A stretch of 64,000 nt of DNA, taken from positions 62,001-126,000 of the forward strand of contig DAOPQC010000011.1 of the NCBI GenBank assembly GCA_035358815.1, in the 5' to 3' direction. The notes below the pieces were generated by a model. The model did no database searches. It saw only the letters and a list, made by a program, of their open reading frames with translations, and was not told where the DNA came from. This document shows, one piece after another, positions 17,306 to 26,447 of this stretch (position 1 is its first letter; each line of letters begins with the position of its first letter). The position numbers and the translations under genes are program-made. This DNA is from Thermoanaerobaculales bacterium (GTDB lineage Bacteria > Acidobacteriota > Thermoanaerobaculia > Thermoanaerobaculales > Sulfomarinibacteraceae).

Positions 17306-20300
17306 CGCCGCATCCAGAACATCAGCCAGGGCCCCGGGTTGTCCTGGTCCTCGAGCTCGGCGCGGACGATCACGCGGTCGTAGATCGCCTTCATCTCGGC
17401 CTGCACCGCGGCGCGGTCGGCGTCGGTCATCTCGTCGGCGGGCGGGTAGCGCTGCTGCAGCTCCTGCTGCTTCGCGGCGATCTCGTCGAGCAGCCGCTGC
17501 CGCCGCCGGCGGTCGGCGTCGATCCCCCGCCGCAGCTCGGCCAGGTGCTCCTCGGCCGTCAGCCGCTGGTCGACCAGCCGCGTCCGGCCGCTCTCGTCGG
17601 CGACCTCCACGATCCGCGCCGGCGGCTGCAGCATGGCCCTGGCCCCGACCGAGTCGTAGATGTCCGCAGCGGCGACCGTGGTGGCGATGCGGCGGGCGTC
17701 GGTGCGCACCGCCCGGATGGCGTCCTCGTCGCCGGTCGCCAGCGTCCGCTCGTGCTCGCGCTGCCACACCGCCGCCGTCTCGGCGAGGATGCGCGGTCCC
17801 ATCTCCTGCATCCACGCGGCGAGCGCCGTGGCGTTGGCCGCCTTCGCCTCCGGGCTGTCGCCGCCGATCAGGGCCCACGGGTCCGGGTTGGCGCCCTTCT
17901 GCTTCATGTCAGCGAGGAGCCGCACCATCGGCAGGTCGTCGGCGGTGAAGATCGACCGCCGGGCGGCCGCCAGCGCCTCGCCGTCGAGCCCGCCGGCCGC
18001 CGCCGCCGCCTCGAGGCGCTCCCGCTCCCCGCCGCCGCCCGCGGCCACCAGCGCCTCGACGTCCTTGGCGATCTGGGCGTGGTAGCTGGCGTCCGGCCCG
18101 CTGTCCTGGCGCCACTGCATGCGGTTGTTGTAGAGCGCGTTGCCGAGGCCGTCGTGCCCCATCAGGTAGGCGTCGACCAGGCGCAGGAAGTACTTGCTGT
18201 CCTTGAGCACGCCGTCGAGCTGCCGCACCCGCTGCTCGGTCGTCATCCGGGCGAGGCTGTCGGGCGTGCTCCGCGGGTCGCTGAGGAAACCGAGGTGGCG
18301 CGCCATGTCGATCGCCAGGCCGTAGCCCTCGCGGGGCTCCGCCCGGGTCCAGCGGCGGATCGCCGCCGCATCGCCCCACAGCGGCTTGCCGCTGTAGGCG
18401 TAGTTGTTCATCGCCCACTTGCCGCCACCCTCGGAGTAGAAGCGGGTAGCGTCCTTGCGCTTGACCGCGGCGTCGATGATCAGGGTGCCGTATGGGGTGT
18501 CCGCCGCGTCGAGCCGGCCCGCCGGCTGGACGAAGGTCTCCGTGTCCATCGACGAGCGCACCTCCTGAGTCGCGAGCGGGAAGGCGTGCTCCGTGAAGTA
18601 GGCGAGGATCTTCTTCTTGATGTCGTTGTCGTCGGCGCCGGGGGCCACGAACAGGGTGAAGTCGATGTCGCCGAAGATGCCCTGGTACTCGGGGTTGCCC
18701 TCGGCGGCGCCGCCCTGGACAATCGCCACCACCTTGTCGGCGAGGCCGGAGGTCGCCATGAAGTCGTTGATCAGCGACTGCACCAGCTCGATCCGCCGCG
18801 CGTCGACCTCGCGGGCGATGGCGTCGACCTCGGCCGCCCGCTCGGGGTCGTTCTTCTTGGCCCGCTTCAGGGCGTTGCGCACGGTGACGATGTCGAGCTC
18901 CTGCCCGAGCAGCCGGCGGCGCAGGTCCGCCGGGTCGCCCGCGTCGACGAGCCGCTTGAGGTCGTCGACGGCAACCGTCTCGCTGCGCAGCCGTGACAGC
19001 GCCTCGGCGGCGGCGGCGGCGCGGGCCGCGGCGCGCTCCGGATCGGAGCCGTCCTCGACGTCGCGGGCGCGGCTGCGCGCCTCGGCCTCGGCGACCGAGG
19101 CGGCGATCCGACCCGCCGCCTCCTCGACCTCGTCGTCGGCCTCGAGCCGGCGCTCGTCCGAGTCGTTCGCGACCGCGGCGAGCGCGGCGAGCTCCTCGCG
19201 CAGCGCGACCAGCCGCGGCGCCGCCTCGCGCTCGGCGATCTGGCGCACGACCAGCTCGCGCTGGAAGTCGGAGTCCGGATCGTCGCCGATCTGGTCGAGG
19301 CTGCGCAGCAGCGGCTCGATCTCGGACCGGTGCCAGTCCTCCAGCTCGGCGGCCTTGCGGCCCAGCGCCTCCTGTAGGGCCGCGTCGCTGGCGCGGGCGA
19401 GCACCTGCTCCGGCGTGCCGATCAGCGGCCGCGCCCGGACGTTCTGCACCGTGTCCCTGGCGGCCTCGTACACGAGGTCGATGGCAGCCTCGATCTCGCC
19501 CTCGCTGAAGACGGCCTGCGCGTTCGCCAGCACCTGCGCCGCGCTCGACTTGGCGGCGCCCTCGAGGCCGCTCTGGAAGGTGTTGAACACCCCCTCCTCG
19601 CTGAACAGCTCGGCCCACGGGTTGAGCTGCTCGTAGAGCTTCTCCCCGATGTCCACGGAGCCGTCACCGGGGAAGCGCCGGCCGACCCAGCCCGACAGGT
19701 TGGCGACGATGCTGTCGGCAAGCGCGTCGGTGGCGAGCGACATCACCGTGTCGCGAACCGCCGACTGGTAGAGCCCGGTGTAGACGACCACTAGCTCGCG
19801 GCGGGTGGCCTCGGACTCGAAGGCGTGGGCGACGCCGGACAGGTCGACGGTGGCGGGCTCGATGCCGAGCAGCGTCCGGCGCTGCGCCTCCAGCGCCTCG
19901 AGCGCGCGGGTCTGCTGCGCCGCCGCCTCGTAGCTCCCCGTCAGGGCGTCGGCCGCGAGGCGCGCGTGGGCGGCCCGCACCGCCAGGTCGGCCGACTCGA
20001 GGTCCTGCCGGCTCTGCGCCGCGGTCAGTTCGGTCCTGCCCGCCGGGGTGAGGCCGCGTCGCGCGGGGTCCCGCTGCCGCGCCACCACCAGCCGCTTCTC
20101 GAGCTCGCCCTCGGCAAAGCGGATGCGCCGGTACGCGTTCGCGTACTCGCTCGAGCCGTCGAGCAGCTGGAGGTGGTCCGAGGCGTGGATGTCGGGCCAC
20201 TCCGCCGCCAGCCGACGGTAGTCGAAGCCCACCGTTTCGAGCGCGTTGATCACCGTCTTGAGACTCTGCTGCTGCCGCACCCGCGCCGCGAGGTAGTCGT

Positions 20301-22290
20301 CCTGGTCCTCGATGTTGCCGTAAAGATAGTCGATCGTCTGGGTGACCGCGGCCGGGAGGTTGTAGACCCGCCACAGGTCGCCGAGCACCGGCATGCTGTC
20401 GAGCAGCCCGTCGGACGAGGCCACCAGCGCGGGCGGCGGCTGTCCCGGCTTGAAGATCTCGTCGAAGGACGCACGGGTCAGCGCGAGGTCAGGGTTGTCG
20501 ACCGGCAGGCCGCGCAGCGCCGCCACCCGCACCGCCGCGAGCCGCGCGTTGGCCTCGAGCTCGAAGGCGGCGGCGTGGAGAAGCAGCGCGGCGCGCTGCG
20601 ACGCGACATCGCAGAAGGGCTCGAAGAGCCACGGCAGCCCGCCGTTGGTCACCGAGATGAGGTCGGCGTCCTCGAGCAGCGCGCGCAGGGTCGTCGGCGC
20701 GCGCCGGCCGGCCGGCGAGGCCATCGGGTCGCCGCGGCCGAGCGCCTCGAGGTAGGGCGCCGCGTCGGTCGAGCCGCGGACGTGCTCGCGCAGATCGGCG
20801 AGCAGCGCCCGCTTGCGCGCGAGCTCCGCGCTCTGCTCGGCGTGCTGCTCCCAGGCCTTCTCGACCGAGGTCTTGACCTCGCCCCCGAACAGCCCGACCG
20901 CCGGCTTGAAGGCGACCTCGATCAGCGCGTCCTGGATCGGCGTCGTGATGGTGACGCTCAGGCTGTCACCGAGCAGCTTCTGGGTGATGGCGACGACGGC
21001 CAGCGCCTTGAGGCTCGGCTCGGCGCCCTTCAGGCTGTCGGCCGTCGCCAGGCCGCCGGCGGTGACGACGCCCTGCCGCCAGGCCGCGGACAGGGTCTCG
21101 CCGAGACCGAGCAGCACCGACACCTGGCGGCGGTGCGCGGCCTCGAGCGCCAACTGCTTGCGCTCGAGCACCAACTCGGCCCGCTCCGCCCGCAGCCGGA
21201 AGATCTCGACCCGCGCGCCCTCGCTCAGCGGCTGCGCGGCGAGCACTGCCGCCGTGCCGCGGTCGAGCCCGGCCGCGAGCGCGCCGTCGAGCAGGGCGTC
21301 GAGCTCGCGGCTCGCGAGCCCGTCCTCCTCGCGCTCGAGCATGGCCGAGAGGATGTCGAGGGTGGTCGTGGTCTCGGGCGCGAGCCAGGCGTACTCCTCC
21401 TCGAGCAGCAGGCTCGACAGGAAAGCTCCGGCGAGCTCGGCGACCGGGTCCTCGGCCGCTGCCGTGACGACCGTCCAGCCGCCGCACTCGGGCTCGAGGT
21501 CGTCGACCGCGGCCCAGGCGAAGTCCCCCGCCACCGCGCTCCACGCCCGGTCGTTGAGGTTGCTCCAGAACTCGCGCCGGTCCTTCGCCAGAGCGCAGAA
21601 GACCTGCTCGCGGCGCGCCGCGAGGCAGCCCATCCGGGCGCGGAAGAAGCCGAGGGCGTCGCCGCGGCCGGTGTCCGACAGCGCCGGGTAGACGGCCTCG
21701 GCGACCTGGTAGTACGAGGCGGCCGCGGCGCGGAGGGCCTCCTCGGCCTCGGTCTGCTCCCACAACCGCCAGTAGTACTCGACGAGCGTGTCGAGCACCT
21801 CCTGCTCAGCCCGGTCGGCGTGGTAGGCGGCCTCGGCGGCGTGCCACAGCGCGCCCAGGTAGGATCCGGCCTGATAGTCCGCGACCAGCTTCGCGCTCGA
21901 CTCCTCGACCAGGCGCAGCACCCCGAGCACCGCCAGCCGTGCCCGCTCCCGGGCCTCCCGGGTGGCGAGGCGCAGCTCGTGGATCTCGTCGGCGCGGGCG
22001 TCGAAGGCATGCGCGGCCTCGGCGAGGCGGGGACGCAGCGGCTCGGGCAGCAGGCCGGAGATCTCGCCCCGGAGCTTGAGCGGCAGCTCCTCACACGCGG
22101 CGACGGAGCTACCGGTTGACGCGAAGGTCGCCTCGAAGCTCGCGACCGCAGCCGACTCGCCGTGCCCGGCAGTGTCCACGGCGGAGACAGGCTGCGCTGC
22201 GGTGAGCAGCGCGAGCACGAAGATCTGGGGCACGGCCACACCGAAAGCGCCGCGGATTGCCGGTGCCCGTTGCGCTCGGCCTCGTGTCAC
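17302..22290 (-). CDS. Giant exported coiled-coil protein with nucleotidyltransferase-like motif
   Basis: A 1662-residue protein, first gene of the four-gene operon. GTG 22288-22290 is chosen because AAGGGGG lies just upstream and a signal peptide (AFGVAVPQIFVLALLTAAQP) follows. Residues about 60-1180 are helical and rich in Ala, Glu and Arg, with coiled-coil-like stretches (SVAEAEARSRARDVEDGSDP near 1075). At 1193-1210 is GG followed by GDIDFTLFV, and a third Asp is at about 1273 (LIIDAAVKRKD); this spacing matches the catalytic pattern of the DNA polymerase beta-like nucleotidyltransferase superfamily. The C-terminus is again coiled-coil. An exported nucleotidyltransferase is unexpected; it may be a secreted effector or a non-catalytic fold. 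Confidence 0.78.
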   Translation of the reverse strand: MTRGRAQRAPAIRGAFGVAVPQIFVLALLTAAQPVSAVDTAGHGESAAVASFEATFASTGSSVAACEELPLKLRGEISGLLPEPLRPRLAEAAHAFDARADEIHELRLATREARERARLAVLGVLRLVEESSAKLVADYQAGSYLGALWHAAEAAYHADRAEQEVLDTLVEYYWRLWEQTEAEEALRAAAASYYQVAEAVYPALSDTGRGDALGFFRARMGCLAARREQVFCALAKDRREFWSNLNDRAWSAVAGDFAWAAVDDLEPECGGWTVVTAAAEDPVAELAGAFLSSLLLEEEYAWLAPETTTTLDILSAMLEREEDGLASRELDALLDGALAAGLDRGTAAVLAAQPLSEGARVEIFRLRAERAELVLERKQLALEAAHRRQVSVLLGLGETLSAAWRQGVVTAGGLATADSLKGAEPSLKALAVVAITQKLLGDSLSVTITTPIQDALIEVAFKPAVGLFGGEVKTSVEKAWEQHAEQSAELARKRALLADLREHVRGSTDAAPYLEALGRGDPMASPAGRRAPTTLRALLEDADLISVTNGGLPWLFEPFCDVASQRAALLLHAAAFELEANARLAAVRVAALRGLPVDNPDLALTRASFDEIFKPGQPPPALVASSDGLLDSMPVLGDLWRVYNLPAAVTQTIDYLYGNIEDQDDYLAARVRQQQSLKTVINALETVGFDYRRLAAEWPDIHASDHLQLLDGSSEYANAYRRIRFAEGELEKRLVVARQRDPARRGLTPAGRTELTAAQSRQDLESADLAVRAAHARLAADALTGSYEAAAQQTRALEALEAQRRTLLGIEPATVDLSGVAHAFESEATRRELVVVYTGLYQSAVRDTVMSLATDALADSIVANLSGWVGRRFPGDGSVDIGEKLYEQLNPWAELFSEEGVFNTFQSGLEGAAKSSAAQVLANAQAVFSEGEIEAAIDLVYEAARDTVQNVRARPLIGTPEQVLARASDAALQEALGRKAAELEDWHRSEIEPLLRSLDQIGDDPDSDFQRELVVRQIAEREAAPRLVALREELAALAAVANDSDERRLEADDEVEEAAGRIAASVAEAEARSRARDVEDGSDPERAAARAAAAAEALSRLRSETVAVDDLKRLVDAGDPADLRRRLLGQELDIVTVRNALKRAKKNDPERAAEVDAIAREVDARRIELVQSLINDFMATSGLADKVVAIVQGGAAEGNPEYQGIFGDIDFTLFVAPGADDNDIKKKILAYFTEHAFPLATQEVRSSMDTETFVQPAGRLDAADTPYGTLIIDAAVKRKDATRFYSEGGGKWAMNNYAYSGKPLWGDAAAIRRWTRAEPREGYGLAIDMARHLGFLSDPRSTPDSLARMTTEQRVRQLDGVLKDSKYFLRLVDAYLMGHDGLGNALYNNRMQWRQDSGPDASYHAQIAKDVEALVAAGGGGERERLEAAAAAGGLDGEALAAARRSIFTADDLPMVRLLADMKQKGANPDPWALIGGDSPEAKAANATALAAWMQEMGPRILAETAAVWQREHERTLATGDEDAIRAVRTDARRIATTVAAADIYDSVGARAMLQPPARIVEVADESGRTRLVDQRLTAEEHLAELRRGIDADRRRRQRLLDEIAAKQQELQQRYPPADEMTDADRAAVQAEMKAIYDRVIVRAELEDQDNPGPWLMFWMRR

Positions 22291-22419
22291 TCGCGAACCC
22301 CCTTGGTAGAGCAGGAGGTGGGGCTGTGTCGGTGGTGATCGTAGCACGCCCGCCGCAGACTGCGGCTGCCGCCGGGATTCAAGCCGGCAGCGGGACCGGT
22401 GGACGCCCTGCTCGCCCCC

Positions 22420-22776
22420 TCAGCCGATGCGCACGACCGGCATGACGAAGGGCATCACGAAACCGGCCAGCGCGATCGCGAGCAGGAGAACGACCAGCAG
22501 CAGCACCGCGAGCTGCACGACGAAGCGGCCGGCTTCTGCGGTGGCGATGAGCTCGGCGGCAACCACCGCTGCGATGCACGCCACCAGGAGGACCGCGAGG
22601 GCCACGGACCCGGTCAGCGCCAGCGCGACGACCGCCAGCATCGACTGCTCACCGCCGCCCATGCCGGTCTCCTGGACAAGCGCCGTCAGCACCGCGCGGC
22701 TGAATGCCAGCGCTGCGAGGGCGACGGCGACAACCCCGCACACCAACACGCCGGTGATCTTCGTGCGAACGCTCAT
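22420..22776 (-). CDS. Small membrane protein, three to four spans
   Basis: A 118-residue hydrophobic protein with spans near 8-28, 45-65 and 70-115, and the closing segment AIALAGFVMPFVMPVVRIG. The start ATG 22774-22776 has GGAGG seven bases upstream; an earlier in-frame ATG at 22794 lacks one. It is 130 bp upstream of the giant-protein gene on the same strand and 69 bp after the zinc-ribbon protein. No family recognised. It might belong to the same transcript as the big operon. Confidence 0.65.
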   Translation of the reverse strand: MSVRTKITGVLVCGVVAVALAALAFSRAVLTALVQETGMGGGEQSMLAVVALALTGSVALAVLLVACIAAVVAAELIATAEAGRFVVQLAVLLLVVLLLAIALAGFVMPFVMPVVRIG

Positions 22777-22845
22777 CTCGTTGCCTCCACTCACCGCGTC
22801 ACGACGGCGGCGGCACGTCCAGCTGTGGCTTCATGGTGTACGGCC

Positions 22846-23199
22846 TCACGCGGCGGCTCGTCGGGGCCGCTCGGTTCCCGCGCGCGGCGGAACCGGGGCG
22901 TCCAGTGACACGCCGCAGTACGGGCAGAACGCGAGCCCACGCCGGATCGAGGTCGGGCCGCCCGAGTAGATCGCGATCCAGCCCCACTGGCCGCCGCAGC
23001 TCGGGCAGCGCACGCCGAACATCACCGCGGCGTACAGCACGAGAAACAGGGCGGGGATGCACAGGTAGGCGACGAGGAAGAGCCAGTCTGCCTGCAGCGA
23101 AACCGCGGCCAGGCCTGCCGCGACCCCCACCGCCAGCACCACGAGGAAGAGCGCCAGGAAGCGGCGCTTGCGACGGTTGAAGAACTCGCGATGCGTCAT
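22846..23199 (-). CDS. Small membrane protein with two CxxC motifs
   Basis: A 117-residue protein: basic N-terminus (MTHREFFNRRKRRF), two membrane spans (about 15-35 and 40-62), then a soluble tail with CPSC (near 71) and CPYC (near 95) that would form a zinc ribbon. The start ATG has GGAGGAG five bases upstream. Proteins with a double CxxC next to membrane spans are common and mostly uncharacterised. It precedes the small membrane protein at 22776 on the same strand. Confidence 0.72.
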   Translation of the reverse strand: MTHREFFNRRKRRFLALFLVVLAVGVAAGLAAVSLQADWLFLVAYLCIPALFLVLYAAVMFGVRCPSCGGQWGWIAIYSGGPTSIRRGLAFCPYCGVSLDAPVPPRAGTERPRRAAA

Positions 23200-23350
23200 C
23201 ACCGCTCCTCCGGGCTGCGGCGAGCGGCGCCAGGGACACCCCCGCCGCGTTGCCATCGCGTCACGCCGATTCGACTCGCACCGGCCTTGCGGGCCGCCGC
23301 ACACTCAGGGTGACAGGTCGCCGCGACGGTGGACGGGCGCCTCGCGGCGT

Positions 23351-24790
23351 CTACTTCTTCGTCTTCTTGCTCGGCTTCTTCGGTGCCTTGGTCGTTCCCA
23401 GGGCGCTCGCCAGGGCCGCGCCGAAGCCGGTCATCGCCGGCTCCGCCGATGCGGCCTCCATGTGGTCGGAGTACTCGGCCCGCTCCTGGTCCCGCGCGTG
23501 CGCCTTCACCGACAGGCTCATTCGCTGGCGGGTCGGGTCGATCGACAGGATCTTGGCGGCGACCGCCTCGCCCGGCTTGAAGACGGCGCCCGGGTCGTGG
23601 CCGCGCTCGATGCCGAGCTCCGACATCGGGATCAGGGCGCTCAAGCCCGGTTCGAGCTCGACGAACACGCCGAAGTCCGCCACCTTCTCGATCTTGCCCT
23701 GGACCACCTGGCCCTCCTGGTAGCGCATCTCGATGCGCTGCCAGGGGTCGCGGTCGGGGAGCTGGCGCAGGGTCAGGCTGATGCGGCGGGCGGTCGTGTC
23801 GACCTCCCGCACCCAGCCCTGGACCGTCGCGCCAACGGCGAGCTCGGGGGAGCCGAGCTCCATCCCAGGCGGCAGCTGGCTGACGTGGAGCAGGCCGTCG
23901 AGCCCCGGCTCGAGCTCGATGAAGACGCCGAAGTCGGCCTTGCGGACCACCCGTCCCTCGAAGGGCCCCTTGGCCGGGAACCTGGACGCGACATCCTCCC
24001 AGGGGTCCTTCAGCAGCTGCTTGATGCTCAGCGAGATGCGGTTCTTCTCGCGGTCGAGCTCGAGGACCTTGACCCGCACCGGATCGCCCGGGGCCAGCGC
24101 CTCCCGGGGATGGGCAACCCGGCCGTGCGCGATCTCGGTGACGTGCACCAGCCCGTCGACCCCGCCGAGGTCGACGAATGCCCCGAAGTCAGTCAGCGAG
24201 CGCACCCGACCCTCGACGACCGACCCCTCGGCGAGCCGCTCCCAGGCCTCGCCGCGCCGCCGCTCCTTGTCCTCGCGCAGCACCGCGGCGCGCGACACCA
24301 CCAGCTTGCGGTCGTCGGCGTCGTACTCGAGCACCTTGAAGCGGTAGGTCTGCCCCAGGTAGACGTCGAGGTCATCGGTCCGGTGGTCCTCGATCTGCGA
24401 CACCGGGCAGAAGCCCCGCACCCCGGCCACCGTCACGTCGAAGCCGCCCTTGCGGCGGCCAACCACCTTGCCCTCGAGCGGCTCGCCCGTCGCCACCGCC
24501 TCGGCCAGCTTCTCCTTGAGCCGGCGCTCGATGGCGAGGTGGCGGGACACCCGCACCTCGTCCCCGACCGAGACCACGATCACCTCGACCGGGTCGCCGG
24601 TGCCGAGCTCGTCGAGCTCCTCGCGGGCGAGCACGGCCTCGGACTTGCCGCTGATGTCCACCAGAGCCACGTCGCCGTGGACCGCGGCGATGGTTCCCTC
24701 GATGACGTCCCCGACCTGGACGTTGTCGGCGGCAAAGCTCTCCAGCAGGGCTTCCTGGAACTCGTTGTTCTTGGTGGGTTTTTCGCTCAT
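23351..24790 (-). CDS. S1 RNA-binding domain protein, ribosomal protein S1-like
   Basis: A 479-residue protein with five S1 (OB-fold) domains at about 25-92, 105-175, 190-258, 275-345 and 360-430. Domains 3-5 carry the classic pattern DFGAFVDLGGVDGLVHVTEI and relatives; domains 1 and 2 are divergent, as in ribosomal protein S1. A Lys-rich tail (KAPKKPSKKTKK) ends it. Ribosomal protein S1 helps structured mRNAs load on the 30S subunit. E. coli S1 has six domains, but shorter versions are common outside Proteobacteria. It could be the main S1 or a paralogue. The start at MSEKPTKNNE follows an upstream GAGG. Confidence 0.85.
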   Translation of the reverse strand: MSEKPTKNNEFQEALLESFAADNVQVGDVIEGTIAAVHGDVALVDISGKSEAVLAREELDELGTGDPVEVIVVSVGDEVRVSRHLAIERRLKEKLAEAVATGEPLEGKVVGRRKGGFDVTVAGVRGFCPVSQIEDHRTDDLDVYLGQTYRFKVLEYDADDRKLVVSRAAVLREDKERRRGEAWERLAEGSVVEGRVRSLTDFGAFVDLGGVDGLVHVTEIAHGRVAHPREALAPGDPVRVKVLELDREKNRISLSIKQLLKDPWEDVASRFPAKGPFEGRVVRKADFGVFIELEPGLDGLLHVSQLPPGMELGSPELAVGATVQGWVREVDTTARRISLTLRQLPDRDPWQRIEMRYQEGQVVQGKIEKVADFGVFVELEPGLSALIPMSELGIERGHDPGAVFKPGEAVAAKILSIDPTRQRMSLSVKAHARDQERAEYSDHMEAASAEPAMTGFGAALASALGTTKAPKKPSKKTKK

Positions 24791-24861
24791 CGCAGGCCTC
24801 ACACCTCGGGGAGCGCGCATGCGCACGCGGAGAGGAAGGATAGCACATGAGCCACCGATCA

Positions 24862-25130
24862 TAGGGGATAGGATCTGGGATTTGGGGGCTGGCCGCCGCC
24901 CGAATCAGTCTCCGTGCCCGTACCCGTGCCCGTGCCCGAGATGGCGCTCGTGCGCCGGGCGGCCGATTCGCAAGCGGAAACGGAGACGTATACGGAGACG
25001 GGCACGACTCGGTAAGAACGCGGCGCGAGCCCCTCGCCCGTCCGGGAACGGGCACGGGAACGGGATCGGGAACGGGGCTGCGCTCCACCGCTGCAGCCAA
25101 AGCCACGCTCCCCGACACGGCGACCGGCCG
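24862..25130. repeat. Intergenic G/C hexamer element, copy 2
   Basis: This fills the 367-bp gap between the S1 gene and pyrC. Left end GGGGATAGGATCTGGGAT at 24864-24881; C-rich array GTGCCCGTACCCGTGCCCGT at about 24912-24940; a core; G-rich arrays GCGGAAACGGAGACG (about 24974) and GGGAACGGGCACGGGAACGG (about 25050-25080). The two arms are inverted relative to each other. No gene is visible. The minus-strand promoter of the S1 gene should lie at its left edge. Confidence 0.75.
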
Positions 25131-25157
25131 CCGGGAGCTGCGATCGTGGCTCCGCGC

Positions 25158-26447
25158 TCAGGCGTCGGCGCGCCAGACGATGCGGCCGCCGACGATGGTC
25201 ACCGCCGGGGCGCCCCGCAGCTTGAGCCCGCCAAACGGCGTGTTCCGCGCCTTTGACCGGAAGGACTTCGGGTCGACGGTGATGCGGCGCCGCAGGTCGA
25301 GGATCGTGACGTCGGCGGGCGAGCCCGGCTTGAGCGTGCCGCCCGGCAGCCGGAACGCCTGCGCCGGGCCCAGCGAGAACAGCCGCACCAGCCGCCCAAT
25401 GCCGATCACCTTGCCGTGCACCAGCCGGTCGATGGCCAGGCTGACGGCCGTTTCCAGGCCGACGGCGCCGAACGGCGCCTCCGAGAAGTCGAGCTCCTTC
25501 TCGTCGCGGTGGCGGGGCTCGTGGTCGGAGGTGATCGCGTCCACGGTCCCGTCGTAAAGCGCCTGCTTGACGGCATCCACGTGGTCCGAGGAACGGAGCG
25601 GCGGATTGACCTTCCAGTCGGGGTTGTAGGTCGCACCCGCCACGTCGTCGTCGCTCAGCGCGAAGTGGTGGGCAGCCACCTCGCAGGTCACCGCCAGGCC
25701 CTCGGCCTTCGCGGCGCGGACCCGCGCCAGTGCGCCTGCGGTCGACAGGTGGCGCAGGTGGAGGCGGCCCGAGGTGATGCGGGCGAGCGCGAGGTCGCGA
25801 GCGACCACCACCTCCTCGGCCGCTGCCGGCATCCCGCGCAGCCCGATCCGCGTCGCCACCACGCCCTCGTGCATGAGGCCGCCGTCGGACAGGCTGGCGT
25901 CCTCGGCGTGGACGACCACCGGAATCGAGAAGCTGCGGGCGTACTCGAGGGCGCGACGCATCAGCTGCGCGTTGGCCACCGGCCCCGGGTCGCCGACCGC
26001 CACCGCCCCCGCCCGAACCATCTCGCCGATCTCCGCGAGCTCCGCCCCGCCCAGCCCCCGCGACACCGCGCCGACCGGGTAGACGCGCGCGAGGTCGACA
26101 TCCTGCGCGCGCTCGAGGATGAGCTGGGTCACCGAGGGCTCGTCGTTGACCGGCTTGGTGGCGGCGGAGCAGCAGACGGCGGTGAAGCCGCCGGCCACAG
26201 CGGCGCGGCAGCCGGTCGCGATCGTCTCCCGCTGCTCGTAGCCCGGCTCGCAGAGGTGCACGTTGAGGTCGATGAAGCCCGGCGCGACGACCAACCCGGC
26301 GGCGTCAAGGACCGGCGTCTCCGACTTGACCCGGATCCGCTCGCCGATACGCGCGACCTGTCCGTCCTTGAGCAGGACGTCCATGCCCTGGTCGAGGTTC
26401 TGCGAGGGATCGACAACCCGCCCGTTACGAATCAACAGTCGCTGCAC
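25158..26447 (-). CDS. pyrC: Dihydroorotase homologue, probably catalytically inactive (PyrC')
   Basis: A 429-residue class I dihydroorotase homologue. It would normally cyclise carbamoyl-aspartate to dihydroorotate in pyrimidine synthesis. The signature usually written DxHVHxREPG reads DLNVHLCEPG here: the first metal-binding His is Asn62 and the substrate Arg is Cys66, while His64 remains. The usual MPNT substrate motif is SAAT. HAEDAS, HLRHLST and TSDHEPRH (Asp308) are present. Such changes mark non-catalytic PyrC' proteins that form a complex with PyrB in Pseudomonas. GTG 26445-26447 has GGAGG five bases upstream and overlaps pyrB by 23 bp. Confidence 0.85.
   Translation of the reverse strand: MQRLLIRNGRVVDPSQNLDQGMDVLLKDGQVARIGERIRVKSETPVLDAAGLVVAPGFIDLNVHLCEPGYEQRETIATGCRAAVAGGFTAVCCSAATKPVNDEPSVTQLILERAQDVDLARVYPVGAVSRGLGGAELAEIGEMVRAGAVAVGDPGPVANAQLMRRALEYARSFSIPVVVHAEDASLSDGGLMHEGVVATRIGLRGMPAAAEEVVVARDLALARITSGRLHLRHLSTAGALARVRAAKAEGLAVTCEVAAHHFALSDDDVAGATYNPDWKVNPPLRSSDHVDAVKQALYDGTVDAITSDHEPRHRDEKELDFSEAPFGAVGLETAVSLAIDRLVHGKVIGIGRLVRLFSLGPAQAFRLPGGTLKPGSPADVTILDLRRRITVDPKSFRSKARNTPFGGLKLRGAPAVTIVGGRIVWRADA

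Noticed and set aside
13238..17383. 1381-codon plus-strand frame
   Set aside because: Antisense shadow of the PASTA gene in very GC-rich DNA; Arg/Gly/His-rich composition with no domain.
23351..24790. Annotation as polyribonucleotide nucleotidyltransferase or RNase E because of S1 domains
   Set aside because: There is no RNase PH, KH or catalytic RNase domain; the protein is S1 domains only.
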